Source: VRUE01 sp963774555 (GTDB lineage Bacteria; Actinomycetota; Thermoleophilia; Solirubrobacterales; 70-9). Taken from it: a DNA stretch of 64,000 nucleotides. Where the stretch lies: assembly GCA_963774555.1 (NCBI GenBank), contig CAVZFL010000001.1:124001-188000 (forward strand). The letters run 5' to 3'. The notes under the pieces are model-generated. The model searched no databases, was not told where the DNA came from, and saw only the letters and a program-made list of their open reading frames with translations. The number at the start of each line of letters is the position of its first letter. Positions within the stretch are counted from its first letter, which is position 1. Below are positions 1-8,760 of the stretch, piece by piece. Made by a program: the position numbers and the translations under genes.

Positions 1-167
1 CCGAGGGTGATGCCCCGATCGAGCGTGCGATAGCGAGCACCGCCGATCCGACGCGAAAGGGCTTCCGCCAGAGTGCTCTTGCCGCTCTGACGGGGGCCGA
101 TCAACATCGTCACCGGGGTATCGCGCAGCGAAGCAAGCGCCTCCGGCATCAGGTTGCGCTCGAACAT
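1..167 (-). CDS. P-loop ATPase, N-terminal part (AAA_14/DUF4143-like)
   Basis: Only the first 55 residues are in the window; the rest lies beyond the left edge. A Walker A loop, GPRQSGKST, occupies residues 24-32 immediately after a short start (MFERNL). A P-loop this close to the N-terminus with a GPRQxGKT pattern is typical of the AAA_14/DUF4143 ATPases, a widespread family whose cellular role is mostly unknown. The ATG at 165-167 is the only good start. The upstream side holds two short dyads (190-223) that may be its operator or the end of the neighbouring transcript. The family is assigned from the P-loop region only. Confidence 0.7.
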   Translation of the reverse strand, partial: MFERNLMPEALASLRDTPVTMLIGPRQSGKSTLAEALSRRIGGARYRTLDRGITL

Positions 168-189
168 TCCTGCATTTTAGCCACTTATT

Positions 190-223
190 GGCTGATTTTC
201 AGCCAGGCAACAGCTGATTCTCA
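190..223. promoter_or_regulatory. Two small dyads between rhodanese and ATPase genes
   Basis: GGCTGATTTTCAGCC (190-204) is a perfect inverted repeat with a 3-base centre, and CTGATTCTCAG (213-223) is a second dyad with the same half-site. They lie between the rhodanese stop and the ATPase start. Two like-spaced dyads could be an operator for the ATPase gene; the wider hairpin could also end the rhodanese transcript. No T-tract decides between these. Confidence 0.3.
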
Positions 224-607
224 GTGGCCCGGCGGAAGCCTCTTCTCAGCGTGGAGGATCGCGGCGGCCTCGCCGGACTCGGCGACGGCGCCGCCGTCGG
301 GCTCCAGCGGCAACCCCGCCTCCGCCCACCCAACGATCCCCTCGCTCAACTTCGCCGCGTCATACCCCTCAGCGGCGAGAGCCTCGGTCGCCATCGTCGA
401 GCGATTTCCGCCGCGGCAGTAAAGAACCACCGGCCGACCCTTGTCCAGCGCATCGACTCGGTCGGCCAGCTCAGCCAGCGGCAGATGGGTGGCGCCCTCG
501 ATCCGCCCCATCTCCCACTCATGATCGGCACGCACGTCCACCAGCTGCGCCCCGTCAGCAACCAGCTTCTGCGCCTCCTCGCGCGAGATCTCCCTGCCCA
601 CGCTCAT
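221..607 (-). CDS. Rhodanese-like sulfurtransferase
   Basis: A single-domain rhodanese of 128 residues, likely cytosolic, that would move sulfane sulfur between a donor and a thiophilic acceptor. The active-site loop is YCRGGNRS with the catalytic Cys at residue 64, preceded by the typical LVDVRADHEWEMGRIEGA segment (residues 22-39). The chain extends about 25 residues beyond the usual domain end with a charged tail. Its ATG overlaps the dodecin stop (TGATG), which indicates translational coupling with the gene upstream. The physiological sulfur donor cannot be read from the sequence. Confidence 0.9.
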   Translation of the reverse strand: MSVGREISREEAQKLVADGAQLVDVRADHEWEMGRIEGATHLPLAELADRVDALDKGRPVVLYCRGGNRSTMATEALAAEGYDAAKLSEGIVGWAEAGLPLEPDGGAVAESGEAAAILHAEKRLPPGH

Positions 608-816
608 CAGTCGATGTCCGTCCCCTCGATCAGGAAGGCGACGCGCACGTGGGCACGGTACTCGTCCAAATTCTCGCCCCGGATACCGGTCGAGACGATG
701 TCGACCGCCCGGATGTTGCGCAGCGTGCCCTGCGCCTGGTTCAGCGCCTGACGCGCCGCATCGTCGGTCGACGTTTTCGAGCTTCCAACCAACTCGATGA
801 TCTTCACGACAGCCAT
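607..816 (-). CDS. Dodecin family flavin-binding protein
   Basis: A 69-residue protein matching dodecin in length and pattern: KIIELVGSS near the N-terminus and YRAHVRVAFLIEG at the C-terminus. Dodecins form hollow dodecamers that bind and buffer flavins (riboflavin, FMN) in the cytosol. A strong ribosome site (AGGAGG) lies six bases before the ATG. The start overlaps the end of the small gene upstream by 13 bases and the stop overlaps the rhodanese start, so the three genes form a tightly coupled operon. Confidence 0.88.
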   Translation of the reverse strand: MAVVKIIELVGSSKTSTDDAARQALNQAQGTLRNIRAVDIVSTGIRGENLDEYRAHVRVAFLIEGTDID

Positions 817-998
817 TTAGCTCCTCCTTCGGTGTCATCGACAATGCCCTTCGCGCTGACCCCTTCGAGCAGTGCTGCCCGCTGCCATGGGCCGATGGCC
901 GCCCCCTCGCCGCCGGGCGCCGGCGCCGTCTCCGCCTGGAAGCGACCGATCGCAGCCGCAATCGCTGCCGCCTCGTCTTCGCTTGGGCTCCGGGCCAT
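804..998 (-). CDS. Small acidic protein, AccE-like in pattern
   Basis: A 64-residue protein with an N-terminal helix rich in Glu and Ala (SEDEAAAIAAAIGRFQAET), a Pro/Gly linker, and a C-terminal PWQRAALLEGV motif. This layout resembles the small epsilon subunits or accessory proteins found next to actinobacterial acyl-CoA carboxylases, but no carboxylase subunit is visible here. It begins the dodecin-rhodanese operon and overlaps dodecin by 13 bases. The function is unknown and the resemblance is weak. Confidence 0.5.
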   Translation of the reverse strand: MARSPSEDEAAAIAAAIGRFQAETAPAPGGEGAAIGPWQRAALLEGVSAKGIVDDTEGGAKWLS

Positions 999-1088
999 GA
1001 CCGAAGCCTAGTTGGTCAATTGCCCACACTCAGAGTCGCCGACAGCGTCGGCGGAACTAATTGTCTACATTATCGTGCCGTGGCGCGC

Positions 1089-1238
1089 ATGAAACGAACG
1101 AAGATCTTGATTGAGCCCGAGCTGGCGACCGCAATCGAGCGCCGAGCCAAAGAGGAGGGAATCTCTATGGCGGAGTTGGTCAGACGTTGTGTGCGAGCAG
1201 AGATCAAACCACTGCCGCCGAAGCCCGCCGCGAATTGA
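1089..1238 (+). CDS. Ribbon-helix-helix (CopG/Arc-like) protein
   Basis: A 49-residue protein with the layout of a ribbon-helix-helix DNA-binding domain: a short basic strand (KRTKILIEPELATAIERRA) followed by EEGISMAELVRRCVRAEI. Such proteins are often antitoxins or small repressors that bind as dimers. The ATG at 1089 gives the minimal domain; an in-frame GTG at 1080 would add three residues. No toxin gene follows, so it is probably a solitary regulator. A terminator-like hairpin lies about 90 bases downstream. Confidence 0.65.
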   Translation: MKRTKILIEPELATAIERRAKEEGISMAELVRRCVRAEIKPLPPKPAAN

Positions 1239-1320
1239 CCAGTACCGACACATGGGGTAGCAGGCGCGGAGATTTCGCCACTCCAGCCGGCCTCATCGAA
1301 CTCCGTCCATAGGGGCCGCA

Positions 1321-1380
1321 GAACACAAACGGCCCGGGCCGGCGAGGGAGGCGCCTGACCCGGGCTCGTGTTTGCTTTTT
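1321..1380 (+). terminator. Probable intrinsic terminator
   Basis: A GCCCGGG/CCCGGGC stem (1332-1338 with 1359-1365) is extended by AAAC/GTTT pairs (1327-1330 with 1370-1373) and followed by a run of five T (1376-1380). It lies downstream of the ribbon-helix-helix gene and in its orientation. Confidence 0.5.
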
Positions 1381-1639
1381 CGGCCGCCGCCGGAAGGGGG
1401 GCCGGCGGCAGGTAGGTCGTCGGTAGGGAGGCCCGGCGACCGCTGCACAGCGTTTGGCCACCCACATAAAAACATAGCCTTACGGAAAAAGCAAGGCCCC
1501 ATCGAGAATTGGGGATGTCAATCCTTTATTTGAGCCAGGAACGCTTGCGTTCCAAAAGAATCAGCCGTACCATTCAACCATTCCGAGAGTCCTAACCAAG
1601 AGCGGAAGCGACACTGCGGCCGGCTATCGTCCCGGCACG
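1381..1639. other. Non-coding stretch before the double TetR gene
   Basis: Contains one GC-rich hairpin (GCCGCC/GGCGGC, about 1383-1410) and then lower-GC sequence with A-runs near 1468-1492 and 1550-1600, which would suit promoters. No coding pattern, RNA gene or clear -35/-10 pair is visible. Confidence 0.4.
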
Positions 1640-2926
1640 ATGGTGAGGACGCCGTGGGGTGATGCGAGCACGCTGCGCGATCGCAAACTGCGACCGGGGC
1701 AGCGCCTGCCTGCGGAGGAGGTCGCGCGCAACCAGCGCGAGCGGCTCTTCGCCGCGCTCGTCGCGGTCGTCGCCGAGAAGGGCTACGAGGGCACCCGGGT
1801 CGAGGACCTGCTCGAGCTCTCGGGGGTCTCGCGCAGCGCCTTCTACGAGCATTTCAGCGACAAGCAGGACTGCCTGCTGGCGGCGGTCGGCTCCTTCCTC
1901 GGTCCCACCGTCGGCGCGATCGCCGAGCCCAACGGCCATCTCACGGGAGAGCAGCGCGCCCGCGCCGCCTTCGACGCCCTGATCGGGCTGATCGTCGAAC
2001 AGGCCGCCGCCTCGCGCATGTGCTTCGTCGAGATCTTCGCCGCCGGGCCCCGTGCGGTGGAAGAGATGGATCGTGCCATCGACAGCTTCCAGGGCTTCGT
2101 CTCGAAGACGATGGAGGGTGTACCCGGCCGGGAGAAGATGCCGCCCGAGATCGTGCGAGCGCTGATCGGCGGCATCCGCAAGGTGATCCACACCCGCCTC
2201 TATCGCGGCGAGGAGGACGAGCTGCTCGAGCTCGCCCCCCAGATGTGGTCCTGGGCCCTGGCCTACCTGCCGCCGCCCCAACCGCTGCGACGCCCGCGCA
2301 ACCGGCCGCCGGCAAGGGGGCCGCGGCTGGAGGGATACGACCAGGCCGAGCGCATCCTGCGCGCGCTCGCCTCCGTCGTCGCTGAGAAGGGCTACTCGGC
2401 GATGACCGTCGGCGACGTCGCCGCCCGCGCCTCGATCTCCCTCTCCACCTTCTACGCCAACTTCGCCGACAAGGAGGAGGCGATGCTGGCCGCGGTCGAC
2501 AGCGGCTCGGCCCAGATGCTGGCCTCCACCCTGCCGGCCTTCCGCCGCTCCTCCGAGTGGCCCCAGCAGGTGCGCGGCGCCTTCGGCTCGATGTTCGCCT
2601 TCTGCGCCGCCGAGCCGGAGTACACGACGCTCGGCGCGATCGACGTCTACGCCGCCGGCAAGCGGGCGCTGGAGCAGCGCGACCGGGTGATGGAGAGCAT
2701 GGAGGCACTGCTCGTACCCGGCTACGAGCGCAAGCCGGACGCCAGCCCGGTCGCCGCTGAGGCGATCGGCGGCGCGATCTACTCGCTGATCTACGACCAG
2801 GTGCGGCGCGGCGGCGCCGAGAGCATGGGCGAGGTCGTCCCGCTCGCCACCTACATCACCCTCGCCCCCTTCGTCGGCGCCGAGGAGGCCTGCACGGTCG
2901 CCAACGGCAACGGCCGGGGGCGCTAG
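1640..2926 (+). CDS. Tandem double TetR-family regulator
   Basis: A 428-residue protein holding two complete TetR-type DNA-binding regions in one chain. The first (residues about 30-83) reads RERLFAALVAVVAEKGYEG...SGVSRSAFYEHFSDKQDCL, and the second (about 232-290) reads RILRALASVVAEKGYSA...ISLSTFYANFADKEEAM. Each is followed by its own helical ligand/dimerisation region, so the protein is an intramolecular TetR pair of twice the usual ~200 residues. The link between the halves is Pro/Arg-rich (about residues 210-230). The reading frame is intact. Ligand and target are unknown. It converges with the RTX gene and the two stop codons share the palindrome CTAG. Confidence 0.88.
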   Translation: MVRTPWGDASTLRDRKLRPGQRLPAEEVARNQRERLFAALVAVVAEKGYEGTRVEDLLELSGVSRSAFYEHFSDKQDCLLAAVGSFLGPTVGAIAEPNGHLTGEQRARAAFDALIGLIVEQAAASRMCFVEIFAAGPRAVEEMDRAIDSFQGFVSKTMEGVPGREKMPPEIVRALIGGIRKVIHTRLYRGEEDELLELAPQMWSWALAYLPPPQPLRRPRNRPPARGPRLEGYDQAERILRALASVVAEKGYSAMTVGDVAARASISLSTFYANFADKEEAMLAAVDSGSAQMLASTLPAFRRSSEWPQQVRGAFGSMFAFCAAEPEYTTLGAIDVYAAGKRALEQRDRVMESMEALLVPGYERKPDASPVAAEAIGGAIYSLIYDQVRRGGAESMGEVVPLATYITLAPFVGAEEACTVANGNGRGR

Positions 2927-4641
2927 CCGGGTTCGTTTTCGTCGGCGGCGCCGAGGCCGTCGACTGGATGCCCGTGTTTGGTCACGTCGCAGAGCACCGG
3001 GCCGGGGTCGAAGGGGTCGGTGAGGGCGCGCCCGGCTGAGATGCCGCGGACCGGCCGGCCTGGTTTGGCGGGCTCGCCGCGGCCACACTGGATCGAGAAG
3101 TCCCGCGTTCCGTCGCGGGCGTCGATCACGTCTTCGCCGCCGCCGCCGTAGAAGCGGTCGGCGCCGGGCTGGCCGAGCATTGCGTTGGCCCGGCTGTCGC
3201 CGACCAGGACGTCCCAGTCGAAGGAGCCCTCCATGTCCTCGTCGGTGGGCGAGAGGTGGACTTTGTGGCAGCCGGGGATCGCGTCGATCCAGGCGGCGTG
3301 GGCGGGAAAGGAGACGTGGAGGACGCCGGGATGCGCAGGGGTCTCGGCGAAGGAGGCGTCGTCGCGGCCGGGCCCACCGACCAGGGCGCCGCCGGCGCAG
3401 CCGCCGCCGGCGGCCAGCAGGTCGCCGTCGCCTTCGCCGTAGAGGTAGGTCGGGCCGGGACGGCTGCCGATCAGGCCGTCGGCCCCGCCGCCGCCGTAGA
3501 GCCGGTCAGCGCCGTAGCCGGCCTCGATCAGGTCGTCCTCGTCGCCGCCTTTGATCGTGTCGTCACCGAGGCCGCCGGCGATGCGGACGTTCTGCGCGCC
3601 CGCCAGCGAGCCTTCGACCACGAGGCTGTCGTTGCCCGGGCCGAGGTCGGCCATCACCCAACGGGCCGGCCCTTCGGTGGCGCAGCTCACCTGCGTCGCG
3701 CTCACCCGCGAGCACCCCTGGCCGACCGCGATCCCCTTGGCGGCGCTCACCCCAAAGGTCGAGACCCCTTCGTTGAAGGCGATGACGAAGACGTCGTGAC
3801 CACCGCCCCCGACCAGCTCCAAGCCACCGCCGCCGCCCGAGACGGGGTCGACTTCGACGTAGGCCGAGGCTTTCAGCTTCGCTTCCCGGCCACAGGATGA
3901 CGTGCGCCCCTTGGCGCCCTGGCAGCGATCGGTTCCCTGGCCGCCGGCGATGTGGTCCTGGCCGCCGCCGCCGCGAATCGTGTCGTTGCCGGCGCCGCCG
4001 TCGATCACGTTGGCCTGGTGGCTGCCGACGAGAACGTCGTCGAAGGCCGAGCCTTCGAGCGACTCGAAGCGGAAGAGGCGGTCGTGGCCGTCGCCCTTGG
4101 CGCGGTGCCTGGCCAGCGAGACCTTGACGCCACCGCTGCGGCCGGCGCCGACATCGGTGGCGAAGGAGGCGATGTCGCCGTGGCCGGGGCCGCCGTCCAT
4201 GCGGTCGTAGCCATAGTCGCCGTGGACCAGATCGAAGTTGCCGGGCCCGCCGCTCGCCGTGTCGATGCCGAGGCTGCCCGCCACTTCGTCGCCGTCGCCG
4301 CTGCCGCCGAGCAGCTTGTCGTCGCCGAGGTCGCCGATCACCCGGTCCTCGTCGCCCGCGCCGCCATCGGCGATGTCGTTGCCGCGGCCGCCGTGGATCA
4401 GGTCGGCACCGGGCCCGCCGCAAAGCAGGTCGTTGCCGAGGCTGCCGAGGATTTCGTCGTCGCCGCCACCGCCCCAGATCACGTCGCGGCCGGGCGTCCC
4501 GCGCAGCACGTCATTACCTTCGGTGCCGACGATCTTCGCCCGCCGCCCATGGCAGCGCGGCGTTTCTTCTTCTTCGGCAGCGGGAGCCGCGGCAACGAAC
4601 ACCAGCGCGGCGACCGCCACCCCTGCGATGGCGAGCCTCAT
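2923..4641 (-). CDS. Secreted RTX-like calcium-binding repeat protein
   Basis: A 572-residue exported protein with a signal peptide (MRLAIAGVAVAALVFVAAAP) and, from about residue 35, repeated GGxGxDxhx nonapeptides in at least three blocks (for example GGGGDDEILGSLGNDLL, GGAGNDTIRGGGGQDHI, GGLGDDTIKGGDEDDLI). Such repeats form Ca-binding parallel beta rolls outside the cell. Blocks of non-repeat sequence separate them; no enzymatic domain is recognised. The ATG overlaps the aldehyde dehydrogenase stop (ATGA), so translation is probably coupled to a metabolic enzyme, an odd pairing. The function is unknown. Confidence 0.85.
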   Translation of the reverse strand: MRLAIAGVAVAALVFVAAAPAAEEEETPRCHGRRAKIVGTEGNDVLRGTPGRDVIWGGGGDDEILGSLGNDLLCGGPGADLIHGGRGNDIADGGAGDEDRVIGDLGDDKLLGGSGDGDEVAGSLGIDTASGGPGNFDLVHGDYGYDRMDGGPGHGDIASFATDVGAGRSGGVKVSLARHRAKGDGHDRLFRFESLEGSAFDDVLVGSHQANVIDGGAGNDTIRGGGGQDHIAGGQGTDRCQGAKGRTSSCGREAKLKASAYVEVDPVSGGGGGLELVGGGGHDVFVIAFNEGVSTFGVSAAKGIAVGQGCSRVSATQVSCATEGPARWVMADLGPGNDSLVVEGSLAGAQNVRIAGGLGDDTIKGGDEDDLIEAGYGADRLYGGGGADGLIGSRPGPTYLYGEGDGDLLAAGGGCAGGALVGGPGRDDASFAETPAHPGVLHVSFPAHAAWIDAIPGCHKVHLSPTDEDMEGSFDWDVLVGDSRANAMLGQPGADRFYGGGGEDVIDARDGTRDFSIQCGRGEPAKPGRPVRGISAGRALTDPFDPGPVLCDVTKHGHPVDGLGAADENEPG

Positions 4642-6065
4642 TCCAGATTGATCATGACATGCTTGATCTCGGTGTAATCCTCGAGCGCGTAGACGGACAG
4701 ATCCTTGCCGTAGCCGGACTGCTTGAAGCCGCCGTGGGGCATCTCGGAGACGAGCGGGATGTGGTCGTTGATCCAGACGCAGCCGAACTCGAGCGCGTTG
4801 GCGACCCGCATCGCGCGACCGACGTCGCGGGTCCAGACCGAGGAGGCGAGGCCGTAACGGGTCCCGTTGGCCCACTCGATCGCCTTCGCCTCGTCTGTGA
4901 ACGGCTGCACCGTGATCACCGGGCCGAAGATCTCGTCCTGGATCATCTCGTCGCCCTGCTCGAGGCCGGCGACGACCGCCGGCTCGAGGAAGAAGCCCGG
5001 CAGGTCGGGTTGGACGCCGCCGGTGACGACCTCGGCGTTGCCGGGCTTGCGCTCGAGGAAGCCCTCGACCCGCTCGCGCTGGCGGGCGGAGTTGAGTGGG
5101 CCGAGCGTGGTCTCGGCCGCCATCGTGTCACCGAGGACCAGGCCCTTTGCTTCGCCGGCGAGGCCATTGACGACGTCGTCGTAGACGCCGCTGGAGGCCA
5201 GCACCCGGGTCGCCGCCGTGCAGTCCTGGCCGGCGTTGTAGTAGCCGGTGCCGGCGATCGTCTCCATCGCCGTCTCCATCTCGGCGTCGTCGAAGATCAC
5301 CACCGGCGCCTTGCCGCCGAGCTCCAGGTGGACGCGCTTGAGCGTGTCGGCGGCGGCCTTGGCGATCCACTTGCCGGTCGGCGGCGAGCCGGTGAGGCAG
5401 ACCATGGCGACGTCGGGATGGGTGACCAGCTCGGCGCCGGTCGGCTCGCCGTGACCGCCGATCGCGTTGAAGACTCCGGCGGGCAGGATCTCACCGCACC
5501 ACTGGGCGAAGAGCAGCGTGCTCAGCGGCGTCGTCTCGGCCGGCTTGAGCACGACCGTGTTGCCGGCCGCGAGGGCCGGGCCGATCTTCCAGATCGCCAT
5601 CATCAGCGGGTAGTTCCAGGGCGTGATCTGGCCGACGACGCCGATCGGCTCGCGGCGGACGAACGAGGTGTGCGCCTCCATGTACTCGCCAGCGGCGCGG
5701 CCCTCCATCGTGCGGGCGGCGCCGGCGAAGAAGCGCAGCTGGTCGGCCATCACCGGGATTTCGTCCTCGACCACGGCGCTGCGCGGCTTGCCCGCGTCGG
5801 CCGACTCGAGGTCGGCGATCTCCTCGCCCCGCTCCTCGATCAGGTCGGCCATGCGCAAGAGCGCCCGCGCCCGTTCGCCCGGCGGCGTCGCCGCCCAGGC
5901 CGGGAACGCAGCTTTGGCCGCGGCCACCGCGGCGTCGACGTCCGCCTTGGTCGAGAGCGGCGCCTCGGCAATCACCGAGCCGGTGGCCGGATTCACCACA
6001 TCCTCCATGCCGCCCTCGGCGGGATCGACCGCCTCCCCCCCAATGAAGTTCTGCAGTTTCCTCAT
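4638..6065 (-). CDS. Aldehyde dehydrogenase, gamma-aminobutyraldehyde type
   Basis: A 475-residue NAD(P)-dependent aldehyde dehydrogenase. The PWNYP motif (Asn151), the general base in LELGG (Glu248) and the nucleophile in GYYNAGQDCTAATRV (Cys282) are all present. The YNAGQDCTA context is characteristic of the gamma-aminobutyraldehyde (PatD/YdcW-like) subgroup, which turns 4-aminobutanal into GABA. The stop overlaps the RTX start and the start overlaps the alanine dehydrogenase stop by four bases (ATGA), so it sits inside a coupled operon with an aminotransferase and PucR regulator. The substrate is inferred from subgroup and neighbours. Confidence 0.88.
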   Translation of the reverse strand: MRKLQNFIGGEAVDPAEGGMEDVVNPATGSVIAEAPLSTKADVDAAVAAAKAAFPAWAATPPGERARALLRMADLIEERGEEIADLESADAGKPRSAVVEDEIPVMADQLRFFAGAARTMEGRAAGEYMEAHTSFVRREPIGVVGQITPWNYPLMMAIWKIGPALAAGNTVVLKPAETTPLSTLLFAQWCGEILPAGVFNAIGGHGEPTGAELVTHPDVAMVCLTGSPPTGKWIAKAAADTLKRVHLELGGKAPVVIFDDAEMETAMETIAGTGYYNAGQDCTAATRVLASSGVYDDVVNGLAGEAKGLVLGDTMAAETTLGPLNSARQRERVEGFLERKPGNAEVVTGGVQPDLPGFFLEPAVVAGLEQGDEMIQDEIFGPVITVQPFTDEAKAIEWANGTRYGLASSVWTRDVGRAMRVANALEFGCVWINDHIPLVSEMPHGGFKQSGYGKDLSVYALEDYTEIKHVMINLE

Positions 6066-7195
6066 CTTGCCTCCAATCTGAGTTCGAGAGCCTGCTCCAC
6101 CGGTACGCAGCTCATTCCCACGCCTTCGGCCACGGCCGGATGGGTCACCTCGCCAGCGGCGACGTTGACGCCGGGGCGCAGGCCGGGGTCGTGGCGAATT
6201 GCGCCGGCTACCCCTTCGTCGGCGAGGGTGATCGCGTAGGGCAGGGTCGCGTTGGTGAGCGCGTGGGTCGAGGTGATCGGCACGGCGCCCGGCATGTTGG
6301 CGACGCAGTAGTGGGTGATCCCGTCGACCTCGAAGGTCGGATCGCGGTGGGTGGTCGGGCGCGAGGTCTCGAAGCAGCCGCCCTGGTCGATCGCGACGTC
6401 GACGAGAACCGCGCCCGGCTTCATCAGCGCCAGCTGTTCGCGGCGCACGACAAAGGGGGCGCGGGCGCCGTGGACGAGGACGGCGCCGATCACCAGGTCG
6501 GCCCGCGGCAGCATCTCCTCCACCGCCAGCGTGGTCGAGTAGACGGTCGAGCAGCGACCGGCGAAGTCGACCTCCAGTTCGCGCAGGCGGTCGATCGATT
6601 TGTCGAAGACGAAGACGTCGGCCTCCATCCCGATCGCGATGAAGGCGGCGTTCATGCCGACCACGCCACCGCCGATCACCATCACGTTGGCCGCGGCCAC
6701 CCCCGGCACGCCGCCGAGCAGGATGCCGCTGCCGCCGAGCGGCTTCTCCAGCATGAAGGCACCGGCCTGAGTGGCGATCTTGCCGGCGATCTCACTCATC
6801 GGCGCCAGCAGCGGCAGCCGCCCGCGGGCGTCCTCGACCGTCTCGTAGGCGACGCAGGTGGCGCCGGAGCCACAGAGGCCACGGGTCAGCTCGGGGTCCG
6901 GAGCGAGGTGCAGGTAGGTGAAGAGCAGCTGCCCCGGGTGCAGCATCTCGACCTCGGGCGGCTGGGGCTCCTTCACCTTCAGCACCATCTCGGCCTCGCC
7001 GAAGACCGCGGCGGCGTCGGCAACGATGCGGGCGCCCTGGGCCTCGAAGTCGCCGTCGGCGATCGCGCTGCCCTCGCCGGCGCCGACCTCGATCAGGACC
7101 TCGTGGCCGTGTTCGGTCATCTCGCGCACGCCGGCTGGGGTGATCGCCACCCGGTACTCGTCCGGCTTGATCTCCCTGGGAATCCCAACCCTCAT
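6062..7195 (-). CDS. ald: Alanine dehydrogenase
   Basis: A 377-residue protein that reversibly converts L-alanine, NAD and water to pyruvate, ammonia and NADH. The N-terminus MRVGIPREIKPDEYRVAITP, the Rossmann loop VMVIGGGVVGMNAA and the segment DLVIGAVLVHGARAPFVV match alanine dehydrogenases over the full length. In this operon it probably regenerates the pyruvate amino acceptor from the alanine made by the neighbouring aminotransferase and releases ammonia. The open frame continues upstream into regulator sequence, but the family N-terminus and the ATGA overlap with the regulator stop fix the start at the ATG at 7193-7195. Confidence 0.95.
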   Translation of the reverse strand: MRVGIPREIKPDEYRVAITPAGVREMTEHGHEVLIEVGAGEGSAIADGDFEAQGARIVADAAAVFGEAEMVLKVKEPQPPEVEMLHPGQLLFTYLHLAPDPELTRGLCGSGATCVAYETVEDARGRLPLLAPMSEIAGKIATQAGAFMLEKPLGGSGILLGGVPGVAAANVMVIGGGVVGMNAAFIAIGMEADVFVFDKSIDRLRELEVDFAGRCSTVYSTTLAVEEMLPRADLVIGAVLVHGARAPFVVRREQLALMKPGAVLVDVAIDQGGCFETSRPTTHRDPTFEVDGITHYCVANMPGAVPITSTHALTNATLPYAITLADEGVAGAIRHDPGLRPGVNVAAGEVTHPAVAEGVGMSCVPVEQALELRLEAR

Positions 7196-8752
7196 GTCAC
7201 CAGCTCCCTCGCTCGCAAGCGCCAGCCAGAACTCGATCCGGTCGTGGGCGCGTGAGAGGTCGCGCCCGGTCAGCTCCTCGACCCGGCGCATCCGGTAGCG
7301 CAGGGTGTGGCGGTGGCAGTAGACCTCGCGGGCGGCCTTCTCCCACTGGCCGTTCTGCTCGATGAAGGCCTCCAGCGAGCGCAGCAGCTCCCCGCCGTAC
7401 TCCTCGTCGCCCTCCTCGATCGGGCCGAGGACGCTGTCGCAGTAGAGCTTCAGCGCGTCGTCGTCCTGGATCGAGAGCAGCAGGGTGAAGGCACCAAGAT
7501 CGCGCCAGGACGCCACCTCGGGGGCGCTGCCGTTGCCGATCGCCGTCGCCTCCAGGGCGCAGCGGGCCTCGTGGAAGGAGTGACGCAGGTTCTCCGGCGG
7601 CGCCGGGCGGCTGGCCGCCGCCCGCACCGTGCCGCGGTCGACCGTCAGCGCCTTGCGCGCCTCGGCCGCGAGGTCGACGGGGTCGCGGTCGGCGGCATCG
7701 ACCACGGCGCAGAGCAGCTCGCGGCGGCCGCTGGCGTGGGGCGCGACCACGGCGGGACAGGCGTCGGCGGCGAGCGCCCGCTCCAAGGCCGACTCGGCGG
7801 CGGCGGGGTCGTCGAGGGCGAAGACGAGCACCGCGGCCTCGTCGCCGATGCCGAAGGGCTCGAGGCGGCGGCGCAGCTCGGAGGGCTCAAGGCGCCCGCC
7901 GAAAGCCCCGGCGAGCACGTCGCCGGCAAGGCGGCGCTCGGTCTCGCGGGCCACGCGGCGCCGCATCAGCTCGAGCGCGACGACGGCGACCGCCTGCTGC
8001 AGGATCAGCCGCTCGAAATCGCCGAGCCCGCCGGAGTCGCGGACGATCACCACCCAGGCCTGCGGGCGGGCCGCCGCCGGGCGAGATCACCGGGTGGGCG
8101 AGGGCCCGGCCCGGCCACGGCCGGGTGGGCGGGAACGAACGGGTGGCCGTCGGCGGTGTGGGCGAGCGCTTCGTCGCGGATCGCCTTCGACCGCCTCGGC
8201 GGAGAGCTCGCGGCGGAAGCCGCGGCCGGCGAGGCGCTCGCCGCGGCCGCCGAGGATCGCCACCGTGCCGCCGACGGCGGAGGCGATCGTCGCCACGATC
8301 TCCTCCAGGCCGCGCTCTTCGAGCACCAGCCGCTCGAGCCGCCGCTGCACGGCGATGCCGCGCTGCAGCACCTCGTATTGCTCGTTGACGAGGCGGGCGA
8401 AGGCCTTCTCGGTGATCGCGATGAACGGGGTCGAGTAGGGCACCTCGAAGAGCGGGAAGTCCCGTTTCTTGGCCTCCTCGACCAGCGCTTTGGGCAGCTT
8501 CTTGTGGTTGAACCCGGTGCCGAAGCCGAGGCCGGCCAGATTGTGGTCGGCGAGCAGTCGGACGAAGGCGCGCTGCTTGGCGGCGGTGTCGAGCGGGATG
8601 CCGGTGGTCAGCATCAACTCGCCGCCTGAAAGCCACGGCGTCGGGTCCTCCAGCTCGGAGATGTGCACCCAGCGCACCGGCGCCTCGGCCGCGTGGGTGC
8701 CGGCCGCGAGGTCGAGGTCGAGCTCGTCGAGCAGGCTTTGCACGGTCAGCAT
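7192..8752 (-). pseudogene. PucR-family transcriptional regulator, frameshifted
   Basis: Encodes a PucR/CdaR-type regulator but not in one frame. The N-terminal PucR domain (MLTVQSLLDELDL..., with SGGELMLTTG) is read to about 8190. The central part and the C-terminal HTH (CHRHTLRYRMRRVEELTG) lie in another frame. Small indels are apparent near 8188, 8117, 8065 and 7213. Correcting the last gives the usual ending LALRARELVT and a TGA that overlaps the ald ATG. Regulators of this family respond to amine, purine or amino-acid substrates and often sit with the genes they control, here the amine catabolic operon. Either a decayed gene or, more likely, sequence error, since neighbours show the same kind of indels. 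Confidence 0.75.
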
Positions 8753-8760
8753 GGCGCTAC

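Noticed and set aside
1080..1088. GTG at 1080 as the start of the ribbon-helix-helix gene.
   Set aside because: It adds only three residues before the conserved strand; the ATG at 1089 is sufficient, though the GTG cannot be excluded.
1592..3088. Very long frames opposite real genes, such as this one and 20346-22697 on the minus strand.
   Set aside because: High GC removes stop codons from antisense frames; the residue make-up (Arg, Ala, Pro runs) and lack of motifs mark them as shadows.
6062..8053. A continuous open frame that would make a PucR-alanine dehydrogenase fusion.
   Set aside because: Removing one T near 7213 gives the regulator its usual ending and a TGA that overlaps the ald start by four bases, so the fusion is an artefact of a frameshift.
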